The notes under the pieces: model-generated
Seen by the model: the letters and a program-made list of their open reading frames with translations, nothing else
Database searches by the model: none
What the model was told of the DNA's origin: nothing
Position numbers and translations under genes: made by a program
Shown: piece after piece, positions 1-7,350 of the stretch
Layout: each line of letters starts with the position of its first letter
Numbering within the stretch: the first letter of the stretch is position 1
From: Desulfovibrio sp.
GTDB lineage: Bacteria; Desulfobacterota; Desulfovibrionia; Desulfovibrionales; Desulfovibrionaceae
Assembly (NCBI GenBank): GCA_028708865.1
Contig: JAQVYA010000010.1
Location: 1-40,424, forward strand
Length of the DNA: 40,424 nucleotides
Reading direction: 5' to 3'

Positions 1-54
1 ACATCCAGCCCTCCACCAAATGGGTGAAACGTTCATGACGTAGTGACTGGATGT
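1..54. repeat. 8-bp inverted repeat near window edge
   Basis: ACATCCAG at 1–8 is matched by its exact reverse complement CTGGATGT at 47–54, with 38 bases between. It lies just downstream of the minus-strand replication-like gene that ends at 116. It could be a weak hairpin or a protein-binding site. No gene is visible in 1–115. Confidence 0.3.
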
Positions 55-115
55 GATTGTAAACAAAAACAAGACGATATGCCAGATTTGATGTTGTGTC
101 AGGCTGGAGAATCGC

Positions 116-991
116 TCAGGTTAGGTAATAGTATGACGGATTGGCTCTTACTGTGGATATGAACTTTTTAACGGCGGGAAGTCCTCCACAATAGGCATTA
201 CCGTTCATAGCTCCCATAAAATCTTGTTCGAACTCATGGTATCCATAATCTGCGAGTCCCAGGTTCTTCAGGAAGTTTTCAAAATCAAACGCCTGAATCT
301 GTAACTTGCGAAACACGTCTTCTGCCGTGACCTGTGTCGCAGCAAACAGACTTTCAATTCCCAACATGCGGAACTGTCTCTGCTTGATAGATACTTCGAG
401 GCGCACGAAGACCATCGCTTGTCTCTCTTTGATGTAGACTTTGCAGCCAACTTGATGAGTGTCACGGACGTTGTTGAAGTACTGCGTTGGGGGATAGCCG
501 TAATTTTCCACAGTGAAGAGCTTTCCAGAGTTCTTTATGCTGCCGTGAGATGCGAGAAAGCTGAACATCTCGCCGTTATCACAACCATGAAAATCAAGAG
601 AAAATTCAGCCTCGGACAGAACGTAAGGATAACGCATCATTCCAAGCATATGGTTGAAATAATCCTTGTCTGGATTAACCATCCTGAAAGTAGTCCGGTA
701 GCACTTGGGAACTACTTTGCAGAAAAGTCCGCACCATTTGTTCCCTATGTTTATCTGAGCCTGTATATTTTTGATGGTTTCATCTCCACTATCACGAAAG
801 GCCCGCATTATTTCAAAGCCGCTCTTCTCAAGATAGTCATAAACGTTTCTCGATGAGAGGTCCCTGAAGTCGATTGAGAACTTCAAGTAGTCGATGCTCG
901 GTTTGATTTCGATGGAGCTGAAGTCGAAGTCCACAAATGAATCGGACAGCTCTTGGTACTCGGCAAATGAATTAGGTCTGTAATTGCTCAT
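116..991 (-). CDS. Putative replication initiation-like protein
   Basis: This 291-residue protein is not confidently recognised. The ATG at 991 is chosen because AAAGGT lies a few bases upstream and the protein then begins MSNYRP; a longer reading would start at 1078 inside a low-quality extension. Residues about 180–205 (a KVYIKE segment, then VRLEVSIKQRQFR) and a preceding SEAEFSLDFHG segment resemble the layout of the filamentous-phage/plasmid gene II-like replication initiators, where a conserved R-L-E strand follows the catalytic region. That likeness is weak and is an inference. It has no signal peptide or membrane segment. It lies alone on the minus strand behind a long AT-rich leader with a perfect hairpin, which would suit a replication or mobilisation gene of an integrated element. 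A plain hypothetical protein is the alternative. Confidence 0.5.
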   Translation of the reverse strand: MSNYRPNSFAEYQELSDSFVDFDFSSIEIKPSIDYLKFSIDFRDLSSRNVYDYLEKSGFEIMRAFRDSGDETIKNIQAQINIGNKWCGLFCKVVPKCYRTTFRMVNPDKDYFNHMLGMMRYPYVLSEAEFSLDFHGCDNGEMFSFLASHGSIKNSGKLFTVENYGYPPTQYFNNVRDTHQVGCKVYIKERQAMVFVRLEVSIKQRQFRMLGIESLFAATQVTAEDVFRKLQIQAFDFENFLKNLGLADYGYHEFEQDFMGAMNGNAYCGGLPAVKKFISTVRANPSYYYLT

Positions 992-1506
992 AGTCTTTAC
1001 CTTTTCAAAATTGAAGTGAGTTTGAATTGTCGTTGCTGGTGCGATGTGTCGTGATGACGCAGGTGAACCAGGAGACACAAATATCGAAAGCTCCCAAGTG
1101 GCGGGAGCTTTGAAGATCGCTGACGGTGGCGGGTGGATGGAGTGTTGTCACTGGCCCTAAAGAAGACCGCAGTGACCGATGAAGATGGTTCATCTTATAA
1201 TAATGGCAAACATAACATCATTAATAATCATTTTTATATCTATTAATTATTTCATATATCACAATATCGTAATTTAATAATTGTAAATATAATAATATGT
1301 GTTTTTAAAACTCATCATTTTTCAATCTTACATCGCTCCAAATGAATTCATAAGTCGCTCATCAATCAAATCTTGTATCGTCATTATATCTCTAATGATT
1401 TGAATATTTGGAAGAGCATGATCGAAGTCCGAAGAGATGTCAGATAAGTTCAAATGATAAAGATATTATAGACCATGGCGATAACCCTTTTGCAGAAGGA
1501 GGACAC
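992..1506. other. AT-rich intergenic region between divergent island genes
   Basis: No gene is supported in this stretch. Bases about 1,190–1,400 are extremely AT-rich, with runs of TAAT/ATTA-type sequence, and separate the minus-strand replication-like gene from the plus-strand small gene at 1507. Such a tract suits divergent promoters, an unwinding region or binding by nucleoid silencers, but no specific promoter could be picked with confidence. Confidence 0.5.
1087..1111. other. Perfect 9-bp hairpin in leader of replication-like gene
   Basis: AAAGCTCCC (1087–1095) and GGGAGCTTT (1103–1111) form a perfect nine-base-pair stem with a seven-base loop. It is about 95 bases upstream of the start codon at 991 on the minus strand. 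No gene ends here on either strand, so a plain terminator role is unlikely. A regulatory leader hairpin or a replication nick/priming structure are the main options; neither is proven. Confidence 0.5.
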
Positions 1507-1644
1507 ATGGTCGAAAGTATGGATGCTCGAGGAGCAACCATAATCAAGATTCTCAAGTCCAAGACAGCCATTAAAATACTCAAGCAATCTGCGAAAGCCA
1601 TAGCGATCATCATCATTGATGAAACGTTTAGGAGAAAGCTTTGA
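1507..1644 (+). CDS. Small cationic/hydrophobic protein of unknown function
   Basis: A 45-residue protein starts at ATG 1507, four bases after a near-ideal ribosome-binding site AAGGAGG (1496–1502). The same frame is open from 1408, but that start has no such site. Residues 11–38 hold two copies of an IKILK segment separated by SKTA, then an alanine/isoleucine-rich run (AKAIAIIIID), giving a lysine-rich amphipathic helix followed by a short hydrophobic stretch. A good terminator follows within 15 bases, so it looks like a complete one-gene transcription unit. I do not recognise the family. Size and character recall membrane-active small peptides such as type I toxins, but no antitoxin RNA was identified, so this is only a suggestion. 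Confidence 0.55.
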   Translation: MVESMDARGATIIKILKSKTAIKILKQSAKAIAIIIIDETFRRKL

Positions 1645-1657
1645 AGGAGTATTTTAG

Positions 1658-1693
1658 GAAGGAAGAGCTTTTTATAAGCGTTTCCTTCTTTTT
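1658..1693 (+). terminator. Rho-independent terminator after small gene
   Basis: GAAGGAA plus GCTT on the 5' side (1658–1670) pair with AAGC plus TTCCTTC on the 3' side (1676–1688) around a five-base loop, with one internal two-base mismatch. A T-rich tract follows. It lies 14 bases after the stop codon of the 45-residue gene. Confidence 0.65.
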
Positions 1694-1779
1694 GTTTTCT
1701 CGGATGTTTTGAACGGCAACAACTTCATCACCTTCTGTGTTTTTGGAATCCTTCAAATAGATATTGGAAGACAGGTATT

Positions 1780-1814
1780 TGAATGTCCGTTTTGTCTAAA
1801 GAAACTGACATTCA
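1780..1814. repeat. 8-bp inverted repeat upstream of short recombinase
   Basis: TGAATGTC (1780–1787) and GACATTCA (1807–1814) are exact reverse complements with a 19-base spacer. They lie about 130 bases before the stand-alone recombinase gene, inside a gene-free stretch (1,694–1,947) that otherwise shows nothing recognisable. It may be an operator or a recombinase site; the spacer is longer than the 6–8 bases usual for tyrosine recombinase core sites. Confidence 0.35.
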
Positions 1815-1947
1815 CGAGCAGGCTTTAGATTAGGCGAAGGATAACAACGAGTTACCGGGGCCAAACAAAAGCTCAGCTCCGCCGTGCCGTTTTGAATGGA
1901 ACAATCTACCATTATTCCAATAAATTCAAACATTCAGGAGGTATGAA

Positions 1948-2505
1948 ATGAAGGTGCAACCATTTACGAGCTTGAAAGACATCCGCAACATAAAGAAGTT
2001 GCTCAGATCGAAGCCAAGAGACTTGTTGCTCTTCACCATCGGGATCAACTCAGGAATCCGCAGCATCGACCTACTACGACTTCGTGTGGAGGATTTGAAA
2101 GACCGAAAAGTCGGTGATCGTATCGTAGTTCGTGAATCCAAGACCAAGAAAGAAAACGTGGTCATCGTGAACAAAGAGATCGCTGACTGTTTCAAGTTCT
2201 ACATGGATGAGCTTCAACCGGAAGAAGATCAGTACCTCTTCCAAAGTCGAAAGGGTGTGAACTACCCGATCACGACCTACCGCGTGACAGGCTTAGTCAA
2301 AGATTGGGCATCATCCCTAAACATCAAAGGCAATTTTGGCGCACATACCTTACGAAAGACGTTTTGCTACGTTCAACGGATTCACTACGGAGTTCCGTGG
2401 GAAGTGCTGTGTCGAAGACTCAATCATGCCACACCTTCGGTAACTCGACGTTACCTTGGAGTTCAGGAAGAAGAGGTAGAAGAGATACTTCTGAACACCA
2501 TATAG
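1948..2505 (+). CDS. Stand-alone tyrosine recombinase catalytic domain
   Basis: This 185-residue protein is a compact tyrosine recombinase (phage-integrase fold) that should cut and rejoin DNA through a 3'-phosphotyrosine. The full catalytic set is visible: Arg38 in SGIRSIDLLRL, Lys65 in ESKTKK, the H-x-x-R box His133–Arg136, His160 in LNHATPS and the nucleophile Tyr169 in RRYLG. The N-terminal arm- and core-binding domains of ordinary integrases (typically 300–400 residues) are absent. Since the start is well marked by AGGAGG (1936–1941) six bases before ATG, the short form looks genuine rather than a truncated relic. It has its own terminator and lies just ahead of a full-size integrase. 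It may act as an inversion or dimer-resolution enzyme, or as a regulator of excision. Confidence 0.85.
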   Translation: MKVQPFTSLKDIRNIKKLLRSKPRDLLLFTIGINSGIRSIDLLRLRVEDLKDRKVGDRIVVRESKTKKENVVIVNKEIADCFKFYMDELQPEEDQYLFQSRKGVNYPITTYRVTGLVKDWASSLNIKGNFGAHTLRKTFCYVQRIHYGVPWEVLCRRLNHATPSVTRRYLGVQEEEVEEILLNTI

Positions 2506-2521
2506 ATTGGATAGTTTTGCC

Positions 2522-2565
2522 GGGGCCTTGGTTGCGTATGCTGCCGAGGTCCCTTCCCTTTTTTT
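2522..2565 (+). terminator. Rho-independent terminator after short recombinase
   Basis: GGGGCCTTGG (2522–2531) pairs with CCGAGGTCCC (2544–2553) through ten positions, two of them G·U, around a 12-base loop. Seven T residues follow at 2559–2565. It lies 16 bases after the stop codon of the short recombinase and separates it from the integrase at 2614. Confidence 0.75.
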
Positions 2566-2613
2566 GTACAGTTCTATAGAGTCATCGACAATGATCGGTG
2601 AAAGGATGGCGAC

Positions 2614-3747
2614 ATGAGCGTTCACAAGCGCGGAAACTCGTATTTCGTCCGTTATCGGGATAATCTCGGAAAGCAGAAGAATAAGCATTTCGGGGTCGGT
2701 AAAAAAGGCAAGGAGATGGCTGAAGAGTTTGACCTCGAAGTCAAACTTGCCAGAAAGCGAAGGCAGCAGGTTATCCTGCTAAGGGGTGTTGAAGTGTACC
2801 TCGACGAACTCTTCGATCTGTACATCAGAGATTATGAACTCAGTGGCAAAAGTGCTGAACAAGCTGGCAACCTGAGGAAGCTGTTCAAGAACAAAATCTT
2901 GCCGAAGTTGCCCAAGAGGGCAGTAGACAACCTTCAGTACAAACACATGCTGGATTTGCTGAGTGCGTATCCGAAGTTATCCCAGACAACTAAGAATCGC
3001 TACTTTGCTTATCTTCGTGCCGTATTCAATTGGGGTATCGAGCACGATTACACTAGCACTAATCCCTTACAGAAGTGGAAGATGTCAAAGGAGAAGCCCC
3101 GGCAGTTTATCCTGGAGATGGATGAGCTTGCTAAGCTACTCAAGTTTGCTGCTCCACATCTCAAATTGGCTATTCAGCTTGCGTTTTATACCGGGATGAG
3201 AACCGGAAAGTCTGAGTTGTTTGCGTTGAAGTGGGAGAACATAAATTTCGAGCGAGAGCAGATAGAAGTGTTCGCCACCAAGACGACTAAAACTCGCATC
3301 ATTGATATTCCTGAACCGCTTCTTCGAGTTCTGAAGAAGGCAAAGAGGAAAGCCAAGTCAGAGTATGTCGTCGAATACAATGGGAAAAGGGTTCTCAGGG
3401 TTACAACCTCTTTGAACAACGCTCTTGAAAAAGCAAAGATCGACAAGTCATTCCGAATGACTGATCTCCGGCATATGTATGCGACGTACATGCTCAACCA
3501 AGGAGCTGATCTCGCCGCCGTGAGTGCGATGCTTGGACATAGCGATGTCTCGCTGACAGCCAATACCTACTACCAGGCAATGGCCAAAGAGAAGAAGAGG
3601 GCTGCAAGTCTTCTGCCTCAAATCCGTGACTACGATACTATTGAAAGAGATCGGAAGCGTAAGAAGAAATCTGGGACCTCTAAGCGCAAGAAAAAGAAGG
3701 GAATAAAAGCTACCCGCATAGGCTCGTTCTACAAGGATGATGAATAG
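2614..3747 (+). CDS. Tyrosine integrase of the island
   Basis: A 377-residue tyrosine-type site-specific recombinase, the likely integrase/excisionase enzyme of the island. Residues 1–50 are a basic arm-binding segment (SVHKRGNSYFVRYR), residues about 60–150 a core-binding SAM-like helical domain, and residues about 165–330 the catalytic domain. Arg196 (TGMR), Lys223 (TKTTK), Arg286–His287 (DLRHMYAT), His309 (LGHSD) and Tyr319 are present. Two features are unusual. The first histidine of the H-x-x-R box is Thr283, a substitution known to occur among phage integrases. There also seem to be extra residues between the catalytic Arg and the ELFALKW segment. The C-terminus is a very basic lysine/arginine tail (residues 340–370). 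GAAAGGATGG upstream offers a ribosome site. It precedes the candidate three-gene cargo operon on the same strand. Confidence 0.9.
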   Translation: MSVHKRGNSYFVRYRDNLGKQKNKHFGVGKKGKEMAEEFDLEVKLARKRRQQVILLRGVEVYLDELFDLYIRDYELSGKSAEQAGNLRKLFKNKILPKLPKRAVDNLQYKHMLDLLSAYPKLSQTTKNRYFAYLRAVFNWGIEHDYTSTNPLQKWKMSKEKPRQFILEMDELAKLLKFAAPHLKLAIQLAFYTGMRTGKSELFALKWENINFEREQIEVFATKTTKTRIIDIPEPLLRVLKKAKRKAKSEYVVEYNGKRVLRVTTSLNNALEKAKIDKSFRMTDLRHMYATYMLNQGADLAAVSAMLGHSDVSLTANTYYQAMAKEKKRAASLLPQIRDYDTIERDRKRKKKSGTSKRKKKKGIKATRIGSFYKDDE

Positions 3748-3898
3748 CAGGTATGCCTTCTGGCGCAATGAAAGTAATTGTATGATGCAGTTAATGTACC
3801 GAGTGTCTTGCACCTTTTCTTGAATTCGTACATTCTATGTCGAAATTTGAGTCTGTCGATGTTCTGGGGTTTTGAGGGAACAACAAGCCGAGAAGAGT

Positions 3899-5716
3899 AT
3901 GTGTGCAGCTACGATTGATGACTTTCGTTTTACCTTTACAGCAAATGTATACAAAGCAAAAAAGCCTGTCCAAAAGAAAGGGATAGATGAAATTTTGAAA
4001 GCTGCTTCATTGAAGAAGCAGGGCAACCGTGTCGTCATTGCGGAACGAGAAGAGAATGAGCTTGATGGTACGAAGTTCTTTTTCTCTTGTTGGTATTTTC
4101 GCTATGAGGCTGCACCGCCATTTCTACCAGAGTCAACGATAAGAAATACTCTGCATGGTTTCATCGCTTTGATCGAGATCGACAGCTACCTCTTCCTTTT
4201 TAAAGACAGTATTTCAAACGTATCCAAGTCGGTTGATAAGTATTATGACAAATTGGGCTTTGTAGAATTGTGTTCGATCCACAATGATTCATCGGAAGCC
4301 TATGAAAGTATAACTACTAGTCCATTGAGCCTTTCTTCGACAGCCCTTCGTTCAAGGAAGTTGGAAGCAGCAGATTTAGCCCAAAGTATGCCGATGCTTT
4401 CAACAAGTAGGCAGATTCCTCGCAATGTGAAGAAGCGTACTGCGGACGCTGCATTATCAGTTACCCCAGGTTCATCCCGTGTATCATCTACTCGGAAGAG
4501 GGCTGAGTTTGATGATCTAGTGTTGTGGGCGATTGGCGTTGTTAGAGAGTTAACTGCTAGGCAGAAACTAGATTCTTTTATGTCTAGTTTCGCCGAACCC
4601 GTGTCGTATGCTTCGAAGCATGACCAACTGGTCCCAACTGGCGTTTATTTGAGACTTTCTGACCTTGAGGATCGTCTAGATGAATGGACGTTATATTGGG
4701 AAACGAAGAAAAGGAAAGATAAAGATCCAAAGCGTTTTGAATTGAAGAAATGGCATTTGAATAGGCTGTTTAGGGAAGCTAAAGAAACTTTCGTCGTTGA
4801 AGATGATGGGACGAATAGGCTTGCTAAAAATAACAATGGTACAGTGCTTTTTAATGTGAATATGAACAAGAAATCGATCACTGTGACCGGAAAGGCTTTG
4901 AAGCACATCATATGTGTAGCCGATGGTTTTGAAGAGAATCTAGCGAAACATATTCGGCGAAGGCATTTGCTTCAGGTTTCGTTTACTGAACACTCGCTTC
5001 AGTATTGCAATGGCTCACTGTTTAAAGATGATAATATCGTGACTGATGTCGATGGCTTTTTGAGATCATTTAAGACCTTCGATGAACTGGAAAGCACATC
5101 TTCGGAAAAGGGACTGGATAAGTTGTCAGATGATAGTGTTGATTTCCCTGATGGATCTCTGTTTAGATTCGTCGAAGATGAGTTCGGCAAGGTGAACGAC
5201 TATATTATTTGTGATGATCTCGGAACCGAATGGGCGGACCATATTGGCATTAGTACAGGTCATGGTGGCAACCCTGAAATCTCTTTCTATGTTTCAAAGC
5301 ACAAAGATAAGGGAGGACGGGGCGCTTCTCAGTTTCATGATGTAGTTGGACAGGCTCTTAAGAACATTGGGGTAATAAATATCTCTGTTAAAGAATTTGA
5401 GGAAAGAGCGGCAGGAAAGTGGGCTAAGGCTTATAATGCAGACAAGAAGAGAACGAAAATTTCACGTCTGCGGAAAGGGGATGAGAAAACACTCTTAAAA
5501 GACCTCAGCAGAGTGTTGTCGTATCCCAATACCGTGCGAAACATGGTCCTTGTGGTTGATTTTTTGTCTAAGACGGAGCTTCAAAAGACGCTTGATGAGA
5601 TCAATAATAAGAAGCAAGTCGGAGCGTACTACACTCAGCTTTTCTGGATACTCGCATCTTTTATGAGTACCTGTCGTGAAATGAGTGTTTCCCCAATTGT
5701 TGTTTGCAAGCCATAG
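3899..5716 (+). CDS. Putative PD-(D/E)XK-like nuclease, unknown family
   Basis: A 605-residue protein I cannot assign to a named family. The ATG at 3899 is preferred over an in-frame TTG at 3872 because GAGAAGAG precedes it directly. Residues 1–125 look like a beta-rich domain; 150–255 hold a conserved-looking stretch including SMPMLSTSR and a TSR-type basic patch; 265–400 is mixed alpha/beta. The key region is about 434–490: acidic YIICDDLGTEWADHIGI, then a strand ISFYVSKHK with Lys467, then a helix QFHDVVGQALKN. That order (acidic residues, lysine strand, helix with a conserved Q) matches PD-(D/E)XK nuclease domains found attached to restriction or helicase systems, although the residue two before Lys467 is not D/E. 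DNA or RNA cleavage is therefore inferred. It is the first gene of a three-gene run (29-base gap to the next), directly after the integrase, and is AT-rich like the island. Confidence 0.6.
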   Translation: MCAATIDDFRFTFTANVYKAKKPVQKKGIDEILKAASLKKQGNRVVIAEREENELDGTKFFFSCWYFRYEAAPPFLPESTIRNTLHGFIALIEIDSYLFLFKDSISNVSKSVDKYYDKLGFVELCSIHNDSSEAYESITTSPLSLSSTALRSRKLEAADLAQSMPMLSTSRQIPRNVKKRTADAALSVTPGSSRVSSTRKRAEFDDLVLWAIGVVRELTARQKLDSFMSSFAEPVSYASKHDQLVPTGVYLRLSDLEDRLDEWTLYWETKKRKDKDPKRFELKKWHLNRLFREAKETFVVEDDGTNRLAKNNNGTVLFNVNMNKKSITVTGKALKHIICVADGFEENLAKHIRRRHLLQVSFTEHSLQYCNGSLFKDDNIVTDVDGFLRSFKTFDELESTSSEKGLDKLSDDSVDFPDGSLFRFVEDEFGKVNDYIICDDLGTEWADHIGISTGHGGNPEISFYVSKHKDKGGRGASQFHDVVGQALKNIGVINISVKEFEERAAGKWAKAYNADKKRTKISRLRKGDEKTLLKDLSRVLSYPNTVRNMVLVVDFLSKTELQKTLDEINNKKQVGAYYTQLFWILASFMSTCREMSVSPIVVCKP

Positions 5717-5745
5717 CGTATTTGTCCCCATCATAGGAGCAAGTT

Positions 5746-6828
5746 GTGGCAAACAAGAAACTCACTCGTGAAGATCTTTACGAGTTGGTATGGGAGAAGC
5801 CGACCAGCCAGTTAGCAAAGGACTTCAATGTATCGGATAGTGCCATTGCCAAATGGTGTCGGAAGATGGAGGTCCCAAAGCCCCCGAGAGGCTATTGGGC
5901 TAAGAAGAGGTCTTATGCAAAGGTCAAGAAGACACCTTTGAAGGCTCTTACGCTGAAAGGAGTGTCTTCAATTCAATATAATCCAGCCCCTCCTATCTAT
6001 AAAAAAGAAGAAATTCATGTTGAGGTCCCCAGCGATATCAAGATCGTGAAAGGTTCTCTGCACTCCCCTCATGACTTGGTGAAAAAAGCGAAGACGAAGT
6101 TCAAGAAGTCTAAGCCTGATCGTGTCCGTGGTATTATTGATCTTCGAAGACAGGACTATCTCGACATACAAGTAGCACCTGAATCGCTAGATAGGGCATT
6201 GCTATTTTTTGATTCTCTTCTCAAGACTCTTTTAAAGATGGGAGCGAGGATTGGCATTGAACGAGTTTGGAATAAACCCAAAACGGTTGTTAGGTTCATG
6301 GAAACCGCAGTCGAAATTGGGATGTATGAACGAGCAAAGCGTTTCAAGAATGAAAAGGCGAAGTCTTCTGACCCGCTGTGGCTACACGATGAATACACAT
6401 ATCGTCCAACAGGTTTATTTACCTTCCGAGTTCATAGTCAGACCACATACGGAAGCCGGGAATGGAAAGATTCTGCCAAGCAGCGAGTTGAAGACTGTCT
6501 TCCGGCGATCATCAAAGAGTTTTACAAGTTCAATGAAGAAAAAAAGCAATGGGATATAAGAGCTAAAGAGCGTAAGAAACAGGAGGTACTTGAAAGGCTT
6601 GAAAAGGAGCGTAGACTTGCCGAAATCGCGAAAGAGAAACGGCTACTAGATGCTGCGGATCAATGGGACTCCTTCAGAAAACTGGAAGCCTTTCTTGAGG
6701 CTATTGAAAGTGCGTATCCTGGCAATCCCAAGGCAAGAGAATATGTCCAGTGGGGTAGGCAGGTTGTAGAAAGGGTTGATCCAATTAAGAAGTTGAAAAA
6801 ACAGTTTGATGATGATGGTGATGACTAA
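5746..6828 (+). CDS. Helix-turn-helix protein with coiled-coil tail
   Basis: A 360-residue protein starting at GTG 5746, with TAGGAGC as ribosome site. Residues about 6–52 form a recognisable module: LYELVWEKPTSQLAKDF, then VSDSAIAKWCRK, then a VPKPPRGYWAK signature. It is a helix-turn-helix of the kind that heads many otherwise unrelated bacterial proteins. A very basic linker (55–120) follows, then an alpha/beta middle part (125–260) with no motif I know, then a charged coiled coil (about 262–310, rich in K/E/R) and an acidic tail ending DDDGDD. It probably binds DNA and could be the regulator or target-recognition part of the operon. The spacing of 29 bases after the nuclease-like gene and 17 before the zinc-ribbon gene argues for co-transcription. 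Its biochemical role is unknown. Confidence 0.65.
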   Translation: MANKKLTREDLYELVWEKPTSQLAKDFNVSDSAIAKWCRKMEVPKPPRGYWAKKRSYAKVKKTPLKALTLKGVSSIQYNPAPPIYKKEEIHVEVPSDIKIVKGSLHSPHDLVKKAKTKFKKSKPDRVRGIIDLRRQDYLDIQVAPESLDRALLFFDSLLKTLLKMGARIGIERVWNKPKTVVRFMETAVEIGMYERAKRFKNEKAKSSDPLWLHDEYTYRPTGLFTFRVHSQTTYGSREWKDSAKQRVEDCLPAIIKEFYKFNEEKKQWDIRAKERKKQEVLERLEKERRLAEIAKEKRLLDAADQWDSFRKLEAFLEAIESAYPGNPKAREYVQWGRQVVERVDPIKKLKKQFDDDGDD

Positions 6829-6845
6829 CTGTCCTGTGAGGTCCT

Positions 6846-7127
6846 ATGAAATACAAGCATGTTGACCTTCTAGAAGATACTAAGTGCCCATATTGTGCCA
6901 CAGTTGTTCCTGCTGGGGCCAGTGTATGCTCTGGATGTAATGCCATCTTTTGCGTGAAAGATCGTGTTATCAAAATGGGCTTTCTCTTCTTTATCGTTGG
7001 GCTGTTTGTGGGTAGCCAATTGTCTGGGGGGAACGGCGGGTTCATCGCTATTGGGATCGCTATTGTGGGTGCGCTTCTCGTCAAACAACATGATGAGAAC
7101 AATCCTATGTGGCTGCGGATTGAATAA
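6846..7127 (+). CDS. Small zinc-ribbon membrane protein
   Basis: A 93-residue protein with a predicted zinc ribbon followed by two membrane helices. Cys14-x2-Cys17 and Cys28-x2-Cys31 (CPYC and CSGC) make the four-cysteine metal site; a further Cys36 follows. Residues 44–60 and 64–80 are hydrophobic and separated by a glycine-rich turn, so both ends probably face the cytoplasm. GAGG lies about five bases before ATG 6846. It is the third gene of the island operon. A membrane protein beside a nuclease-like and a DNA-binding-like protein recalls the effector or anchor subunits of some defence systems, but this is inference. Similar zinc-ribbon/membrane proteins are widespread with unknown roles. 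Confidence 0.7.
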   Translation: MKYKHVDLLEDTKCPYCATVVPAGASVCSGCNAIFCVKDRVIKMGFLFFIVGLFVGSQLSGGNGGFIAIGIAIVGALLVKQHDENNPMWLRIE

Positions 7128-7291
7128 TCTTAGGCGAGTTTAGCCTTGAACGATAGTTTGTAAATTCAAAACCTTTGGACGATTTCAGAGTTCGTAATGC
7201 TTCGTCCAGAAAATGTTGGTATCTCGGTCAAAAAAAGTACATTAATGCCAACCATTTGCCAACCTTACGGAATCGTTTGGTTGGTTTTGTT

Positions 7292-7310
7292 GAAAAAATG
7301 TCATTTTTTC
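7292..7310. terminator. AT-rich palindrome at island/core junction
   Basis: GAAAAAATG (7292–7300) and CATTTTTTC (7302–7310) are exact reverse complements separated by a single T. It lies 165 bases after the last island gene and 41 bases beyond the ptb stop codon on the other strand. It may serve as a weak two-way terminator between the converging genes. The rest of 7,128–7,350 shows a second possible pairing (CCAACC with GGTTGG) but no gene. Confidence 0.35.
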
Positions 7311-7350
7311 TTCAATTATATTAAATATTTATATGCGATGAACATGATTC

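Larger units (their letters stand above)
1..7350. mobile_element. Integrative genomic island (left end not in window)
   Basis: By eye this stretch is clearly richer in A+T than everything after about 7,350, where the sequence changes to GC-rich core genes. It carries two tyrosine recombinases, a replication-initiator-like gene, a small orphan gene and a three-gene operon of unfamiliar proteins, and no housekeeping gene. The right edge probably lies between 7,128 (end of the last island gene) and 7,350 (the ptb stop codon), but no flanking direct repeat was found. The left edge must lie before base 1. Island status is inferred from gene content and composition; attachment sites were not identified. 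Confidence 0.75.

Noticed and set aside
419-856. Plus-strand open frame of 145 codons inside the replication-like gene
   Set aside because: No ribosome site, and the minus-strand gene has a better start and length; treated as a shadow, though the minus-strand gene itself is only moderately certain.
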